Source: Pleodorina starrii
Lineage: Eukaryota; Chlorophyta; Chlorophyceae; Chlamydomonadales; Volvocaceae
Assembly (NCBI GenBank): GCA_030267565.1
Contig: BRXU01000001.1
Coordinates: 9,155,001 to 9,219,000 of the forward strand
Direction of reading: 5' to 3'
Length of the DNA: 64,000 bases
A program made the position numbers and the translations under genes. Below, one piece after another: positions 1-10,252 of this stretch. Below the pieces are notes generated by a model. The model had not been told where the DNA came from and did not search any database. It saw nothing but the letters and a program-made list of their open reading frames with translations. Every line of letters begins with the position of its first letter. The stretch's first letter is position 1.

Positions 1-1063
1 TCAGCCCGGAAACGCACTCGGGATACACGAACGAAACAGATTACATGAAATACGTCGCCAACACTCTGCCCGACCTCGACATAAGCACCAGCACTCGGAC
101 TCTACAGCGCAAGGCGGGCCGACACAAGCACGTTAAACGGTGCTTCGACTACCTATACGGCCAGCTATGGAGCGCCAAGCTTGCGAGGCGATTTAAAAAA
201 CCAGTGGCACCTGGCCGCCCTGCCTCGTCGGGACATTGCCCCCTATGCAACCAACTCGACTCAGGGGCGCACATCCTCGGAGGCTGCCTTCACCCCCGCA
301 TGCGAGCCCTATACATACAGCGGCACAACAAGGCGGTCCAAAACATTACCAGTACGCTAGCCCGTGGGTCCAATGGAGGCTGTTACATTGTAATGGACGC
401 CGGCCCCGCGGACACCCGACCAGACTACGTGGCCGGCACACGCCTGCCCAAATGGCTGCTCCCGAGTATTGAGGATGAGAAACGCCTCAAACTCAGGCCC
501 GATATACTCCTTATACCCGACATCCCCCTCCATGAAACGCAAGCGCAAGGGTACAAGGGACCTCAGGACCCTAGCCAGCACACCGTACACATTGTTGAGG
601 TCGGCTACACCGCCGACACCAACCACACACAGAAACAGCACGACAAGGCCGTACAACACGCAGAACTGGCCAAACTCCTCACGGAAGCCGGATGGAAGGT
701 CCGCTACACAACACAGGAAGCCATCAGCCTCGGCTTTGCGGGTACTATCAGGAAGGACCTACGCCCTCTACTCCACACCCTAGGCACGGGCAGCAAGGAA
801 GCCCGAGCATGCTGCAACGACCTCCACGACCATGCAGTTAGGACACTCAACACTATCGTTATAACCCGCAGACAAATGGAACGCAACCCCCATGCGGAAC
901 CGACACCGGCCGGCACGTAACCAACGTGGGACAAGTCTTAAGTTCCTTGCGGTGGTGGGGGGGGGCTGGGACCGGGGAAACCCGTCACCCCACCCCCTCT
1001 GCTCCCATAACCCACGCCTCGGCTACCGGCCGGGCATATCATTATTATTATTATTATTCACCC
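1..1063 (+). mobile_element. 3' part of a Dualen-type non-LTR retrotransposon
   Basis: The window opens inside this element, so its 5' part is not visible. It holds the C-terminal end of the polyprotein, a short 3' untranslated region from 921, and a tail of ATT triplets ending near 1063. The 3' untranslated region matches the ends of two other copies on the minus strand, at 37844-37960 and 56330-56480, including the stretch just before the tail. Three copies with the same 3' end and tail type identify one family. The 5' target-site copy lies outside the window. Confidence 0.85.
3..920 (+). CDS. Dualen polyprotein C-terminus: CCHC knuckle and restriction-like endonuclease (partial)
   Basis: The frame is open from the window edge, so the first methionine at 45 is internal and not a start. 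Numbering from it, a CCHC knuckle is seen at Cys65, Cys68, His76 and Cys81. It is followed by the restriction-like endonuclease core with Arg-Pro-Asp at 151-153 and a Glu at 185 in a VEVGYTAD context, the PD-(D/E)xK arrangement used by early-branching LINEs to nick the target. The stop is at 918-920. The protein parallels the last 300 residues of the copy at 37961-39660, and no frame break is seen. Family knowledge: in Dualen this domain ends a polyprotein that also has APE endonuclease, reverse transcriptase and RNase H. Whether the full copy is intact cannot be judged here. Confidence 0.8.
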   Translation, partial: SPETHSGYTNETDYMKYVANTLPDLDISTSTRTLQRKAGRHKHVKRCFDYLYGQLWSAKLARRFKKPVAPGRPASSGHCPLCNQLDSGAHILGGCLHPRMRALYIQRHNKAVQNITSTLARGSNGGCYIVMDAGPADTRPDYVAGTRLPKWLLPSIEDEKRLKLRPDILLIPDIPLHETQAQGYKGPQDPSQHTVHIVEVGYTADTNHTQKQHDKAVQHAELAKLLTEAGWKVRYTTQEAISLGFAGTIRKDLRPLLHTLGTGSKEARACCNDLHDHAVRTLNTIVITRRQMERNPHAEPTPAGT

Positions 1064-1690
1064 CCCATCGTGCCTGCCACCGTGGGCCCCCCTGCGGCCG
1101 CTGCACCGGGCCCTACCTCCGCCTCCCCAGCTGCTTCCCCGCCTGCTGGGTGCTGGCGCCGTTTCTTCCCTCGTCATGGCCGTCCGGCGCCCCACCTCAC
1201 CATTCGCCGCCCCCATGGCCCTCCTCGCGGCGGCGCCCTCGGCGGCTGCCCCTCGCCCGGGCGCCTCTGCCACACACCCACACTGCAGGAATCAAGGCGA
1301 ACTTACTGGCGGGCCCGGGTTACGCCCGGCAGTGAAACCGGCGAGTACGAAGGTTGACACCCACCCACCGCCCCCCCCCCCTTCGGCAAGGGCGGATACC
1401 CCGCCCACACCCGTACCCGCGCACGTACTGTCTACAAGTGAGACTCCAATAAATCCCCTAGATGATGTTGCTGGTGTTCTGTGGGGTTTCATTGTAAGGA
1501 CTTGCCGAATTTGTACCCCCGGTCAAATTGTAACCCAGTCAAACCACAACTTCGAGTTCGTTCATTGCTGTCAAAGTTACAAAACACAAACACGAGGCGA
1601 AGATGTGGAGGCGTATGCCCTCGGAGGCGTATGCCTTCGGGGCACAGGGGGCTCGGGGCACAGGGGGCTCGTGGAAAACGGGCACGGGAG
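1064..1690. other. No gene recognised
   Basis: GC-rich flank of the Dualen tail. Open frames here are low-complexity Pro/Ala runs without a recognisable domain. A C-run lies near 1370-1382. Confidence 0.4.
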
Positions 1691-1734
1691 CAGCAGTGAA
1701 GGGTTTTAGGGTCTTAGGAGCAGCAGCACGCCGC

Positions 1735-2440
1735 CCCGGCAGTTCAGGAGAGCAGAAGAGAGCAGCTGCTGCAGCAGAGAGGGGGCCGAACAGCTGCTGC
1801 AGGGTGCACGGCACCGTCTCCTGCTGATGGAGCGCCGCCCCAGCAGGGCAGGAGAGCAGCAGCTGCAGCGGGGAGGGGGCCGGACAGCTGCTGCAGGGTG
1901 GCACCGTCTCCTGCGGACGGTGCGCAGCCCCAACAGTGCAGGAGAGCAGCAGCTGCAGCGGGGAGGGGGCCGAACAGCTGCTGCAGCGCGGCACCGTCTC
2001 CTGCGGACGGTGCGCCGCCCCAGCAGGGCAGGAGATCAGAAGAGAGCAGCTGCCGCAGCAGAAGGGGGCCGAACCGCTGCTGCAGCGCGGCATCGTCTCC
2101 TGCGGACGGTGCACCGCCCCAACAGTGCAGGAGAGCAGAAGAGAACAGCAGCTGCAGCAGAGAGGGGGCCGAACAGCTAGGAGGGTAGGACAGACTCTCC
2201 GGGAGTGACATCTGAAGGGTGGCCGTTGTCGCAACATCTGCAGCCGGTGCAATTGCCAACTGTCGTTGACGACCCCGCCAGTGCAATTGTAACTGCTGGA
2301 GCCGGCCCCAGCCGTGTCAGTACACCTGCTGGAGCCGGCCCCACCCAGTGGCAATGTCTCCTGCGGATGGCGCGCCGCCCCGGCAGGGCAGGAGAGCAGA
2401 GGAGAGCAGCGGACAGGGGGCCGAACAGCTGCTGCAGTGC
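1735..2440. repeat. CAG/CTG-rich minisatellite, unit about 90-100 bp
   Basis: A unit containing CACCGTCTCCTGCGGACGGTG recurs at about 1810, 1900, 1990 and 2088, with a diverged copy near 2350. Each unit carries a palindromic CACCGTC...GACGGTG and one or more CAGCTGCTGC motifs. Open frames on both strands are repeats of the unit, so I do not call a gene. Confidence 0.75.
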
Positions 2441-2889
2441 GGAAGAGTAGCAAAGGGGGATGTGTACGGTAGGCGTTCCGGGTCTGCGTGCAGGCGCTCC
2501 TGCGTGTGGAGGTGCAGAATCTCACTGTTGTTCTAGTGCTCAAACGCTTTCCTTGTTGGCTGAGATTATGTTCTTATTTCGCAGAATGAAGCTAGGGAAC
2601 CCTAAGAAACAAGGCATTTTGACAGGGCTGTCAGGAGTAGTTCCGATTTCACGCTATAGCCGGAAACCTCGCTCAATGCGATAATGTTGCCTATAATAAT
2701 AAATGTAAGCTGACAATTTCTGAGGGCTGTCAAGACGGAACTTTGTGTGCGAGCGGCGCCCAAAGTTGCTGAAATTTTAGGAGCTAATTACAGCATTGAA
2801 AACGGTTTAAATACAACGTAAGGATACTGACAATTGAACAGAAATGAATATATGGAGCTAGCCTTACGTGTCCGGTATGTTCAGTCTGT
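2441..2889. other. No gene recognised; AT-richer stretch
   Basis: The base composition drops in GC after the minisatellite. It may be the left part of the transposon that ends at 7763, but no left terminus could be found. Confidence 0.35.
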
Positions 2890-2897
2890 GGAACCAT

Positions 2898-2930
2898 GTC
2901 GTACTCGTTGCAAAAGACAACGAGTACGAC
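2898..2930. other. Perfect hairpin, 13-bp stem, 7-nt loop
   Basis: The arms at 2898-2910 and 2918-2930 are exactly complementary (GTCGTACTCGTTG and CAACGAGTACGAC). A similar hairpin lies at 41647-41683 in the related transposon although most surrounding sequence has diverged, which suggests the fold is maintained. Confidence 0.7.
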
Positions 2931-3554
2931 AGGGTCCCCTCCTAAGAGACTGAGATTGTTCATTACAATTGCAATACCTGCCGGTTAAATTTGCTAAGGT
3001 CGTTATTGTCTAAGGAATAGTTGTACTTGCCACTAACAGGATATGTGCTGGAATTCCCGGTCGTATGGCGTTGACTATTGCCTGCATGAATGCTCTTTTC
3101 CTTACTCAAGCGTATAAATAAATAATTTAATAGATAATATAGCTACTGCATTTCTAGATACTATGCGCATGTGCGAAGTCCTGACCACGGCAACACGCGG
3201 CAACAACCGGTCAGCATTCGGCTTTGGCTACCCAGACGCCCTCACCGAGTTCGGTACAACGCTGACAATGATGTAAGGTGTTGCTGAAGATAAGGTAGGA
3301 GTCGTTAGCCTTGTCGGCGGGCCCGGTTAATGCTCGCCGAGGAGTGCATGCTTTGGCACCGGCGGACGCTTGCCCAACGAGCACGCCCGCGGACCGCAAC
3401 GAGGAACTACTTACAAAAGTTCGCTAATAGTATTGGTGATGCATACGACGTAATGCGTATGCTCGAAAATTTTGTTATGTTTTGTGTTCAACTCCAGGTC
3501 ATCTGTTCTTACCAGAAGTGGAGAATGGCTTAACCTTATCCTATTGATGATTGC

Positions 3555-6500
3555 AACCCGCAGGCTGCACATCGGGGCTGGGGCACACACTCAGGCGGCC
3601 TGGGCAGCGAGCAGCTCGGAGCTAGCGGCCGGGAGAGGACTGGGCAGGTGTCAGCGGCCAGCTCGAACGAATAGCTCTCCCAAGTGAGTACGGCTGTCGC
3701 TTCGTTTATCCTAATGATGATTCCAACTCGCAGGGTGCACGTTGAGGCTGGGACACACACTCAATCGGCCTGGGTGGCGAACAGCTTGGTGCTAGCGGCC
3801 TGGCGTGGATTCCCTGAACATGGTGTGTTGTGGCTGGAACGTCAAAGCGCTAGCGGCCGGGAGAGTACGGTACTGAGTAGGTGTCAGCGGCCCGCTCGAA
3901 TAGCTATCCCAAGTGGGTACGGCTGTCGCTGCTCCGCTGCGGTACCGTTTTTATCACCCTCCGGCCACCCTTGCATGTGCCACAGCACCCGCATTCCCCT
4001 GAGCCCAATCCTGATGATGATTGCAACTCGCAGGGTGCACGTTGCGGCTGGGCCACACACTCAGGCGGCCTGGGTGGCGATCAGCTCGGAGCTAGCGGCC
4101 TGGCGTGGATTCCCCGAACATGGTATGTTGTGGCTGGCAAATCGTAGCGCTAGCGGCCGGGAGAGGACTGGGCATGTGTCAGCGGCTCGCTCGAATAGCT
4201 CTCCCAAGCAAGTGAGTACGCCTAGCTGTCGCTTCCTTAATCGCAGGGTGCACGTGCGTTGAGGCTGGGACACACACTCAGGCGGCCTGGGTGGCGATCA
4301 GCTCGGAGCTAGCGGCCTGGCGTGGATTCCCCGAACATGGTATGTTGTGGCTGGCAAATCGTAGCGCTAGCGGCCGGGAGAGGACTGGGCATGTGTCAGC
4401 GGCTCGCTCGAATAGCTCTCCCAAGCAAGTGAGTACGCCTAGCTGTCGCTTCCTTAATCGCAGGGTGCACGTGCGTTGAGGCTGGGACACACGCTCAGGC
4501 GGCCTGGGTGGCGATCAGCTCGGAGCTAGCGGCCTGGCGTGGATTCCCCGAACATGGTATGTTGTGGCTGGCAAATCGTAGCGCTAGCGGCCGGGAGAGG
4601 ACTGGGCAGGTGTCAGCGGCTCGCTCGAATAGCTCTCCCAAGCAAGTGAGTACGCCTAGCTGTCGCTTCCTTAATCGCAGGGTGCACGTGCGTTGAGGCT
4701 GGGACACATACTCAGGCGGCCTGGGTGGCGAGCAGCTCGGAGCTAGCGGCCTGGCGTGGATTCCCCGAACATGGTATGTTGTGGCTGGCAAATCGTAGCG
4801 CTAGCGGCCGGGAGAGGACTGGGCAGGTGTCAGCGGCTCGCTCGAATAGCTCTCCCAAGCAAGTGAGTACGCCTAGCTGTCGCTTCCTTAATCGCAGGGT
4901 GCACGTGCGTTGAGGCTGGGACACATACTCAGGCGGCCTGGGTGGCGAACAGCTTGGTGCTAGCGGCCTGGCGTGGATTCCCTGAACATGGTGTGTTGTG
5001 GCTGGAACGTCAAAGCGCTAGCGGCCGGGAGAGTACGGTACTGAGTAGGTGTCAGCGGCCCGCTCGAATAGCTATCCCAAGTGGGTACGGCTGTCGCTGC
5101 TCCGCTGCGGTACCGTTTTTATCACCCTCCGGCCACCCTTGCATGTGCCACAGCACCCGCATTCCCCTGAGCCCAATCCTGATGATGATTGCAACTCGCA
5201 GGGTGCACGTTGCGGCTGGGCCACACACTCAGGCGGCCTGGGTGGCGATCAGCTCGGAGCTAGCGGCCTGGCGTGGATTCCCCGAACATGGTATGTTGTG
5301 GCTGGCAAATCGTAGCGCTAGCGGCCGGGAGAGGACTGGGCATGTGTCAGCGGCTCGCTCGAATAGCTCTCCCAAGCAAGTGAGTACGCCTAGCTGTCGC
5401 TTCCTTAATCGCAGGGTGCACGTGCGTTGAGGCTGGGACACACACTCAGGCGGCCTGGGTGGCGATCAGCTCGGAGCTAGCGGCCTGGCGTGGATTCCCC
5501 GAACATGGTATGTTGTGGCTGGCAAATCGTAGCGCTAGCGGCCGGGAGAGGACTGGGCATGTGTCAGCGGCTCGCTCGAATAGCTCTCCCAAGCAAGTGA
5601 GTACGCCTAGCTGTCGCTTCCTTAATCGCAGGGTGCACGTGCGTTGAGGCTGGGACACACGCTCAGGCGGCCTGGGTGGCGATCAGCTCGGAGCTAGCGG
5701 CCTGGCGTGGATTCCCCGAACATGGTATGTTGTGGCTGGCAAATCGTAGCGCTAGCGGCCGGGAGAGGACTGGGCAGGTGTCAGCGGCTCGCTCGAATAG
5801 CTCTCCCAAGCAAGTGAGTACGCCTAGCTGTCGCTTCCTTAATCGCAGGGTGCACGTGCGTTGAGGCTGGGACACATACTCAGGCGGCCTGGGTGGCGAG
5901 CAGCTCGGAGCTAGCGGCCTGGCGTGGATTCCCCGAACATGGTATGTTGTGGCTGGCAAATCGTAGCGCTAGCGGCCGGGAGAGGACTGGGCAGGTGTCA
6001 GCGGCTCGCTCGAATAGCTCTCCCAAGCAAGTGAGTACGCCTAGCTGTCGCTTCCTTAATCGCAGGGTGCACGTGCGTTGAGGCTGGGACACATACTCAG
6101 GCGGCCTGGGTGGCGAGCAGCTCGGAGCTAGCGGCCTGGCGTGGATTCCCCGAACATGGTATGTTGTGGCTGGCAAATCGTAGCGCTAGCGGCCGGGAGA
6201 GGACTGGGCAGGTGTCAGCGGCTCGCTCGAATAGCTCTCCCAAGCAAGTGAGTACGCCTAGCTGTCGCTTCCTTAATCGCAGGGTGCACGTGCGTTGAGG
6301 CTGGGACACATACTCAGGCGGCCTGGGTGGCGAACAGCTTGGTGCTAGCGGCCTGGCGTGGATTCCCTGAACATGGTGTGTTGTGGCTGGAACGTCAAAG
6401 CGCTAGCGGCCGGGAGAGTACGGTACTGAGTAGGTGTCAGCGGCCCGCTCGAATAGCTATCCCAAGTGGGTACGGCTGTCGCTGCTCCGCTGCGGTACCG

Positions 6501-7165
6501 TTTTTATCACCCTCCGGCCACCCTTGCATGTGCCACAGCACCCGCATTCCCCTGAGCCCAATCCTGATGATGATTGCAACTCGCAGGGTGCACGTTGCGG
6601 CTGGGCCACACACTCAGGCGGCCTGGGTGGCGATCAGCTCGGAGCTAGCGGCCTGGCGTGGATTCCCCGAACATGGTATGTTGTGGCTGGCAAATCGTAG
6701 CGCTAGCGGCCGGGAGAGGACTGGGCATGTGTCAGCGGCTCGCTCGAATAGCTCTCCCAAGCAAGTGAGTACGCCTAGCTGTCGCTTCCTTAATCGCAGG
6801 GTGCACGTGCGTTGAGGCTGGGACACACGCTCAGGCGGCCTGGGTGGCGATCAGCTCGGAGCTAGCGGCCTGGCGTGGATTCCCCGAACATGGTATGTTG
6901 TGGCTGGCAAATCGTAGCGCTAGCGGCCGGGAGAGGACTGGGCAGGTGTCAGCGGCTCGCTCGAATAGCTCTCCCAAGCAAGTGAGTACGCCTAGCTGTC
7001 GCTTCCTTAATCGCAGGGTGCACGTGCGTTGAGGCTGGGACACATACTCAGGCGGCCTGGGTGGCGAGCAGCTCGGAGCTAGCGGCCTGGCGTGGATTCC
7101 CCGAACATGGTATGTTGTGGCTGGCAAGTCGTAGCGCTAGCGGGAAAGGACTGGCAGGTATCAGC
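3555..7165. repeat. Tandem array, 16 units of 217 bp or 300-303 bp, with higher-order structure
   Basis: The motif GCTAGCGGCC followed by GGGAGAG recurs about every 217 bp from about 3630 to 7137. Three units carry an extra block of about 85 bp and reach about 300 bp (around 3860-4160, 5020-5325 and 6410-6712). Long units come after blocks of 217-bp units, giving higher-order periods of 1168 bp (3774 to 4942) and 1385 bp (4942 to 6327). Units are nearly identical, so expansion is recent. Each unit holds two copies of the core GCTAGCGGCC and a GTGAGTACG segment. Open frames of 60-160 codons are phase effects of the 217-bp unit. Confidence 0.9.
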
Positions 7166-7573
7166 GGCTCGCTCGAATAGCTCTTCTAAGTGAGTATGGC
7201 TGTCGCTTCTCGGGACGTTAACCCGCCCGTCGTGTTTGCAACATGATAGCCAGCAAGCCCTTGTAACAGGAGCTAGAATCTTCGGTATCCAGTGTGTTTT
7301 TGCCCCGCTGTTACAGTGGTGTGAATAGTTTGGATAGTCAAGGGTCGCCGGGTCGAAAGCTAACGGACTAGCCAGCGGACTAGTGCACAGCGGCACTGCT
7401 CCCGTCAGCCTGATGAGGGGCGGCACGATCCAGTCCGGGCGAACTTATTCTCCCAGCCGACGGGTGAATAGGATCTGCCAAAGGCATTCGGTGGTTTTAA
7501 CCGCCATACTATACTGGATTTGGGCAATCCTCGGTTTGCCTCTTCTTCGACTCTATAGCTAGACTATACACAA

Positions 7574-7763
7574 GCCGTGTCTACACGACCATGTCCAACC
7601 GTGTCTACACGGGGCGATATACATGGCCGTGTTGGACACGGCCATCTGTACACGGCCGTGTTGAAGCGGCCGTGTATGACACTATCCGTATCTTTTTGCA
7701 ATACACGGCCATGTTGAAACAGACCGAACACCGTGTCAACACTAGGCCCCAAAAGTACAGACG
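7574..7763. repeat. Subterminal palindromic repeats of the transposon
   Basis: Repeated ACACGGCCGTGT-type and GTGTCTACACG-type palindromes in both orientations are packed into the last 190 bp before the TACAGACG end. This is typical of transposase-binding subterminal repeats. The copy at 39661-42718 uses a different palindrome (GTCGTCTATAG) in the same position. Confidence 0.6.
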
Positions 7764-8360
7764 CGTGGCCCGCACTATCGTGCCCCACCTGCCCCTTACC
7801 CTGTCTGCCCCTGCTCCCTGCCTGCCTGCCCCTCCCTGCCTACCCGTGCCTGCCCGCCTGCCCCTGCTTGCCCCTGCCTGCCTGCCCCTCCCTGCCTGCC
7901 CCTGCTGTGTTCTTGCGTGAATGCCACCGCATCGTACCCCCATGCTCTGCACCTCTTGCCCAGCATCACCCCTGTGATCTCGCCATCGCGGGGTACCCCT
8001 CATGCATGTGGGTACGTCGTGCAGCCGGTGTGATGGGGAGCCACGTTGGCCCACTCCTGGTCAGCACCCCCTTCCTCCTCCCCTGCCCCACAAATTTCCC
8101 CGTCTGGTTTCCCTACTCCCGACCCCTCGTTTTTCCAGCCAGGCAGCCAGTAAGCCAAGCTGCCAGGCAGCCAGGCAGTCAGGCAGCCGTATTGCTCACA
8201 TTTCGCTGCAGTGCAGTCCCGCAGGAAGTTGAATAGCAGTTGGTATGGAATCTGCTTGCACAGTGGGCGCGGAGGATGGGGCAGCACTCCAGCGTCGTTG
8301 CTGCAGTGCTGCTACTAACAAAGCAGTAACATGCTCCTGGTCTTTTGAAAAATAAATTTT
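7764..8360. other. Low-complexity C-rich and CAGGCAGC tracts, no gene
   Basis: CCTGCCTGCCC-type repeats fill about 7790-7910 and CAGGCAGC-type repeats about 8140-8190. No recognisable protein. Confidence 0.5.
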
Positions 8361-8370
8361 AATTAAAAAG

Positions 8371-8450
8371 AGGGTCGTGCAGGATTTGAACCGGCGATCT
8401 CTGGTTTAAAAGTATAACTATTCGACCGGCATTCACACCGGCGACCTCTG
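8371..8450 (-). other. tRNA-like fragment
   Basis: On the minus strand a segment ends with GGTTCAAATCCTGC and a 3' acceptor-like ACGACCC, which resembles the T-arm and acceptor end of a tRNA. The matching 5' acceptor strand GGGTCGT is absent and one T-stem pair is broken. It is probably a tRNA-derived relic and not a working gene. Confidence 0.3.
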
Positions 8451-8597
8451 GAATCCATCGACGCGGCGTTCCGACCGAGCGTTTTTGAGACATGCCAAAA
8501 ACGGAGAACCAATTGTCCATAGTCCATATAGTCACAAAAATGCACGAGTGGCCCCGGTATCAATCCCAAAGGGATTTGCATGCAGAAAATGACTGAG

Positions 8598-8936
8598 ATG
8601 ACAGAATGACTGCACGGAATGACTGGAAATCACACGGAATGACTGGAAATCAGTCATAATGTAGCATCCCAGTCATATCCCCGTCCCACGGAGACACGTT
8701 ATGACTCGTTTTCAGTCATAATTCCAGTCATAAATGCAGTCATAAACAATATGACTGGGCTTTATATGACTGGCCCCAGTCATATCGGGTGCTGTCCCTG
8801 ACCGCTTTCCATGACCCGGGGAGCACGTTATGACTGGGTTTATGACTGGGAATATGACTGGCGCCCCCTTTATGACTGGGTTTATGACTGGGTGTATGAC
8901 TGGGATTATGACCGAGATGACGCTTTATGACTGGGC
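8598..8936. repeat. Cluster of direct and inverted ATGACTGG motifs
   Basis: I count about 13 forward ATGACTG and 6 inverted CAGTCAT motifs in 340 bp. Several are arranged as palindromes such as ATGACTGG..CCAGTCAT near 8768-8786. The layout resembles the subterminal repeats of the DNA transposon described above, but the motif differs and no terminal repeat or target duplication was found. Confidence 0.65.
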
Positions 8937-8951
8937 CTTTTCCCGAGTGAG

Positions 8952-10252
8952 CCAGCGAATGAACCAAGCAGGTCGACACACGGCGGCGAGGTCGGCAAGA
9001 GGTAGTTCCTCTATCTGTCCCGCGTACACTCCTGTGCGGAGCGACTGTGATAAGGCAAGGTACCGGTAAGGCAAGGTAAGGTAGCTATACGTGCACACAC
9101 CGTGCACACACACACACACACGTACCGCTACTGGCCATGTCCGTGCCCACGCCTCATGTGCGGAGTAAAGCGTTGAAGCAAGCAACACTCACTCACTCAA
9201 AAGCCGCAAGCCAAGCTCCGGGCGGGTGTTCATGCGATCCCAACATCCCATGCACGGGGCCTGGGTACAGTTTACAGACACAGATGCACACTCTCTTTCT
9301 CTCTGTAGTGCAGCTCTCACCATACCAAATAACATGCACATCGGTACAGCAAACACCAACACCAGCACCAACAGCACTAACAGCAGTAGCACGATCACAA
9401 CAATTACACATCAGCAGGACAACACAACACGGCCAATACGACCTGATCGTCAGACACGCCCCCTCCCCACTACCGGCCGAACCCCGCGACGAGACCGCCC
9501 TGGGCCGTGGCCACACTGCACACTTTCATGTGCTGCCTCCAGGCGCTGGACAAGACTCCGCCTCCGCCTCCGCAACCCGATGGTGGGTCTCCATCATTCC
9601 CTGCGCGCCCCGATCCCCCAACCAAACCGAACCGAACCGAACCGCTCATGGCTTCCGCCTCCGCCGCCTGCCCATAGGCCCCTCTCCCGCCGCCACGCCC
9701 CTGCCGGCGCACAAGAGTCGCCCACCCACACCCACACCCACCCTGAGGAGGAGCACCACCCTGCCGAGCGGCTCACAACGCCCAGCACAGCCTCCGCCCT
9801 GCACATGCCCCCAAAGCCCCACTGGGCATCCCCTCCCTCTGCTCCTTCCCTCTCTCCGTAACCCTCTCCCTCTCCCTCCCTGCTCTCCCTGCATCGCTCC
9901 CTCTCCCTCCATCTCCTCTCCGATGCCGCCGCTACGCTGTAAGCCCGCTCCTCTCCCTCCCATGTCCCATCTCCTCCCGGTGGCCGCGGTCCCCCTCCGT
10001 GCCCTTCCCTTCCCTTCCCTGCCCTGCCCTCCCCTGCCCGCCCCAGCAACAGACGTAGATACGTCGCTCACCCCTTCCCCGTCAGCCGTTACGCCTCGCT
10101 AGCCCAGCCCAGACTCATCGTCCCCGTCCCAACCACCTCCGCCTCCACCTCCGCTGCCCGCCTCGCCTGCATCGCGTCCCGCCACCCCAGCCCCGCGCAG
10201 CCTGCCACCCCCAGCACCTGCAACCCCGCCAGGCCGCAAATGAGCTGCCGCA
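8952..10252. repeat. Dispersed duplication, copy 1 of 3
   Basis: This segment is closely related to 19268-20625 and, for its first half, to 60263-60950. Shared landmarks are the GCGAATGAACCAAGCAGG start, a GGTAAGGTAG/CACACA stretch, a run of CCGCCT/CCGCCA repeats and the end of a gene fragment on the minus strand. Homology with copy 2 stops after CAAAT(G/C)AGCTGCCGCA. Confidence 0.85.

Larger units (their letters stand above)
2890..7763. mobile_element. Non-autonomous DNA transposon copy with internal tandem array (left end unresolved)
   Basis: The right end is TACAGACG at 7756-7763, identical to the right end of the element at 39661-42718, whose left end is the inverse CGTCTGTA. The two copies also share a perfect or near-perfect hairpin (here 2898-2930), a diverged region around 3141-3540 that matches the reverse complement of 40910-41300, tandem arrays built on the core GCTAGCGGCC, a short TTTTAACCGCCAT-type segment near 7492, and clusters of subterminal palindromes. 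The left end is not recognisable and the stated start is only the leftmost shared feature. No transposase is visible. The superfamily is not assigned. Confidence 0.6.

Noticed and set aside
1539..2543. Cys-rich 334-codon ORF on the minus strand
   Set aside because: It follows the minisatellite unit and has no domain; openness comes from the repeat.
3684..7130. Series of identical 62-162-codon ORFs on both strands
   Set aside because: Phase effects of the 217-bp array; several frames are open at once.
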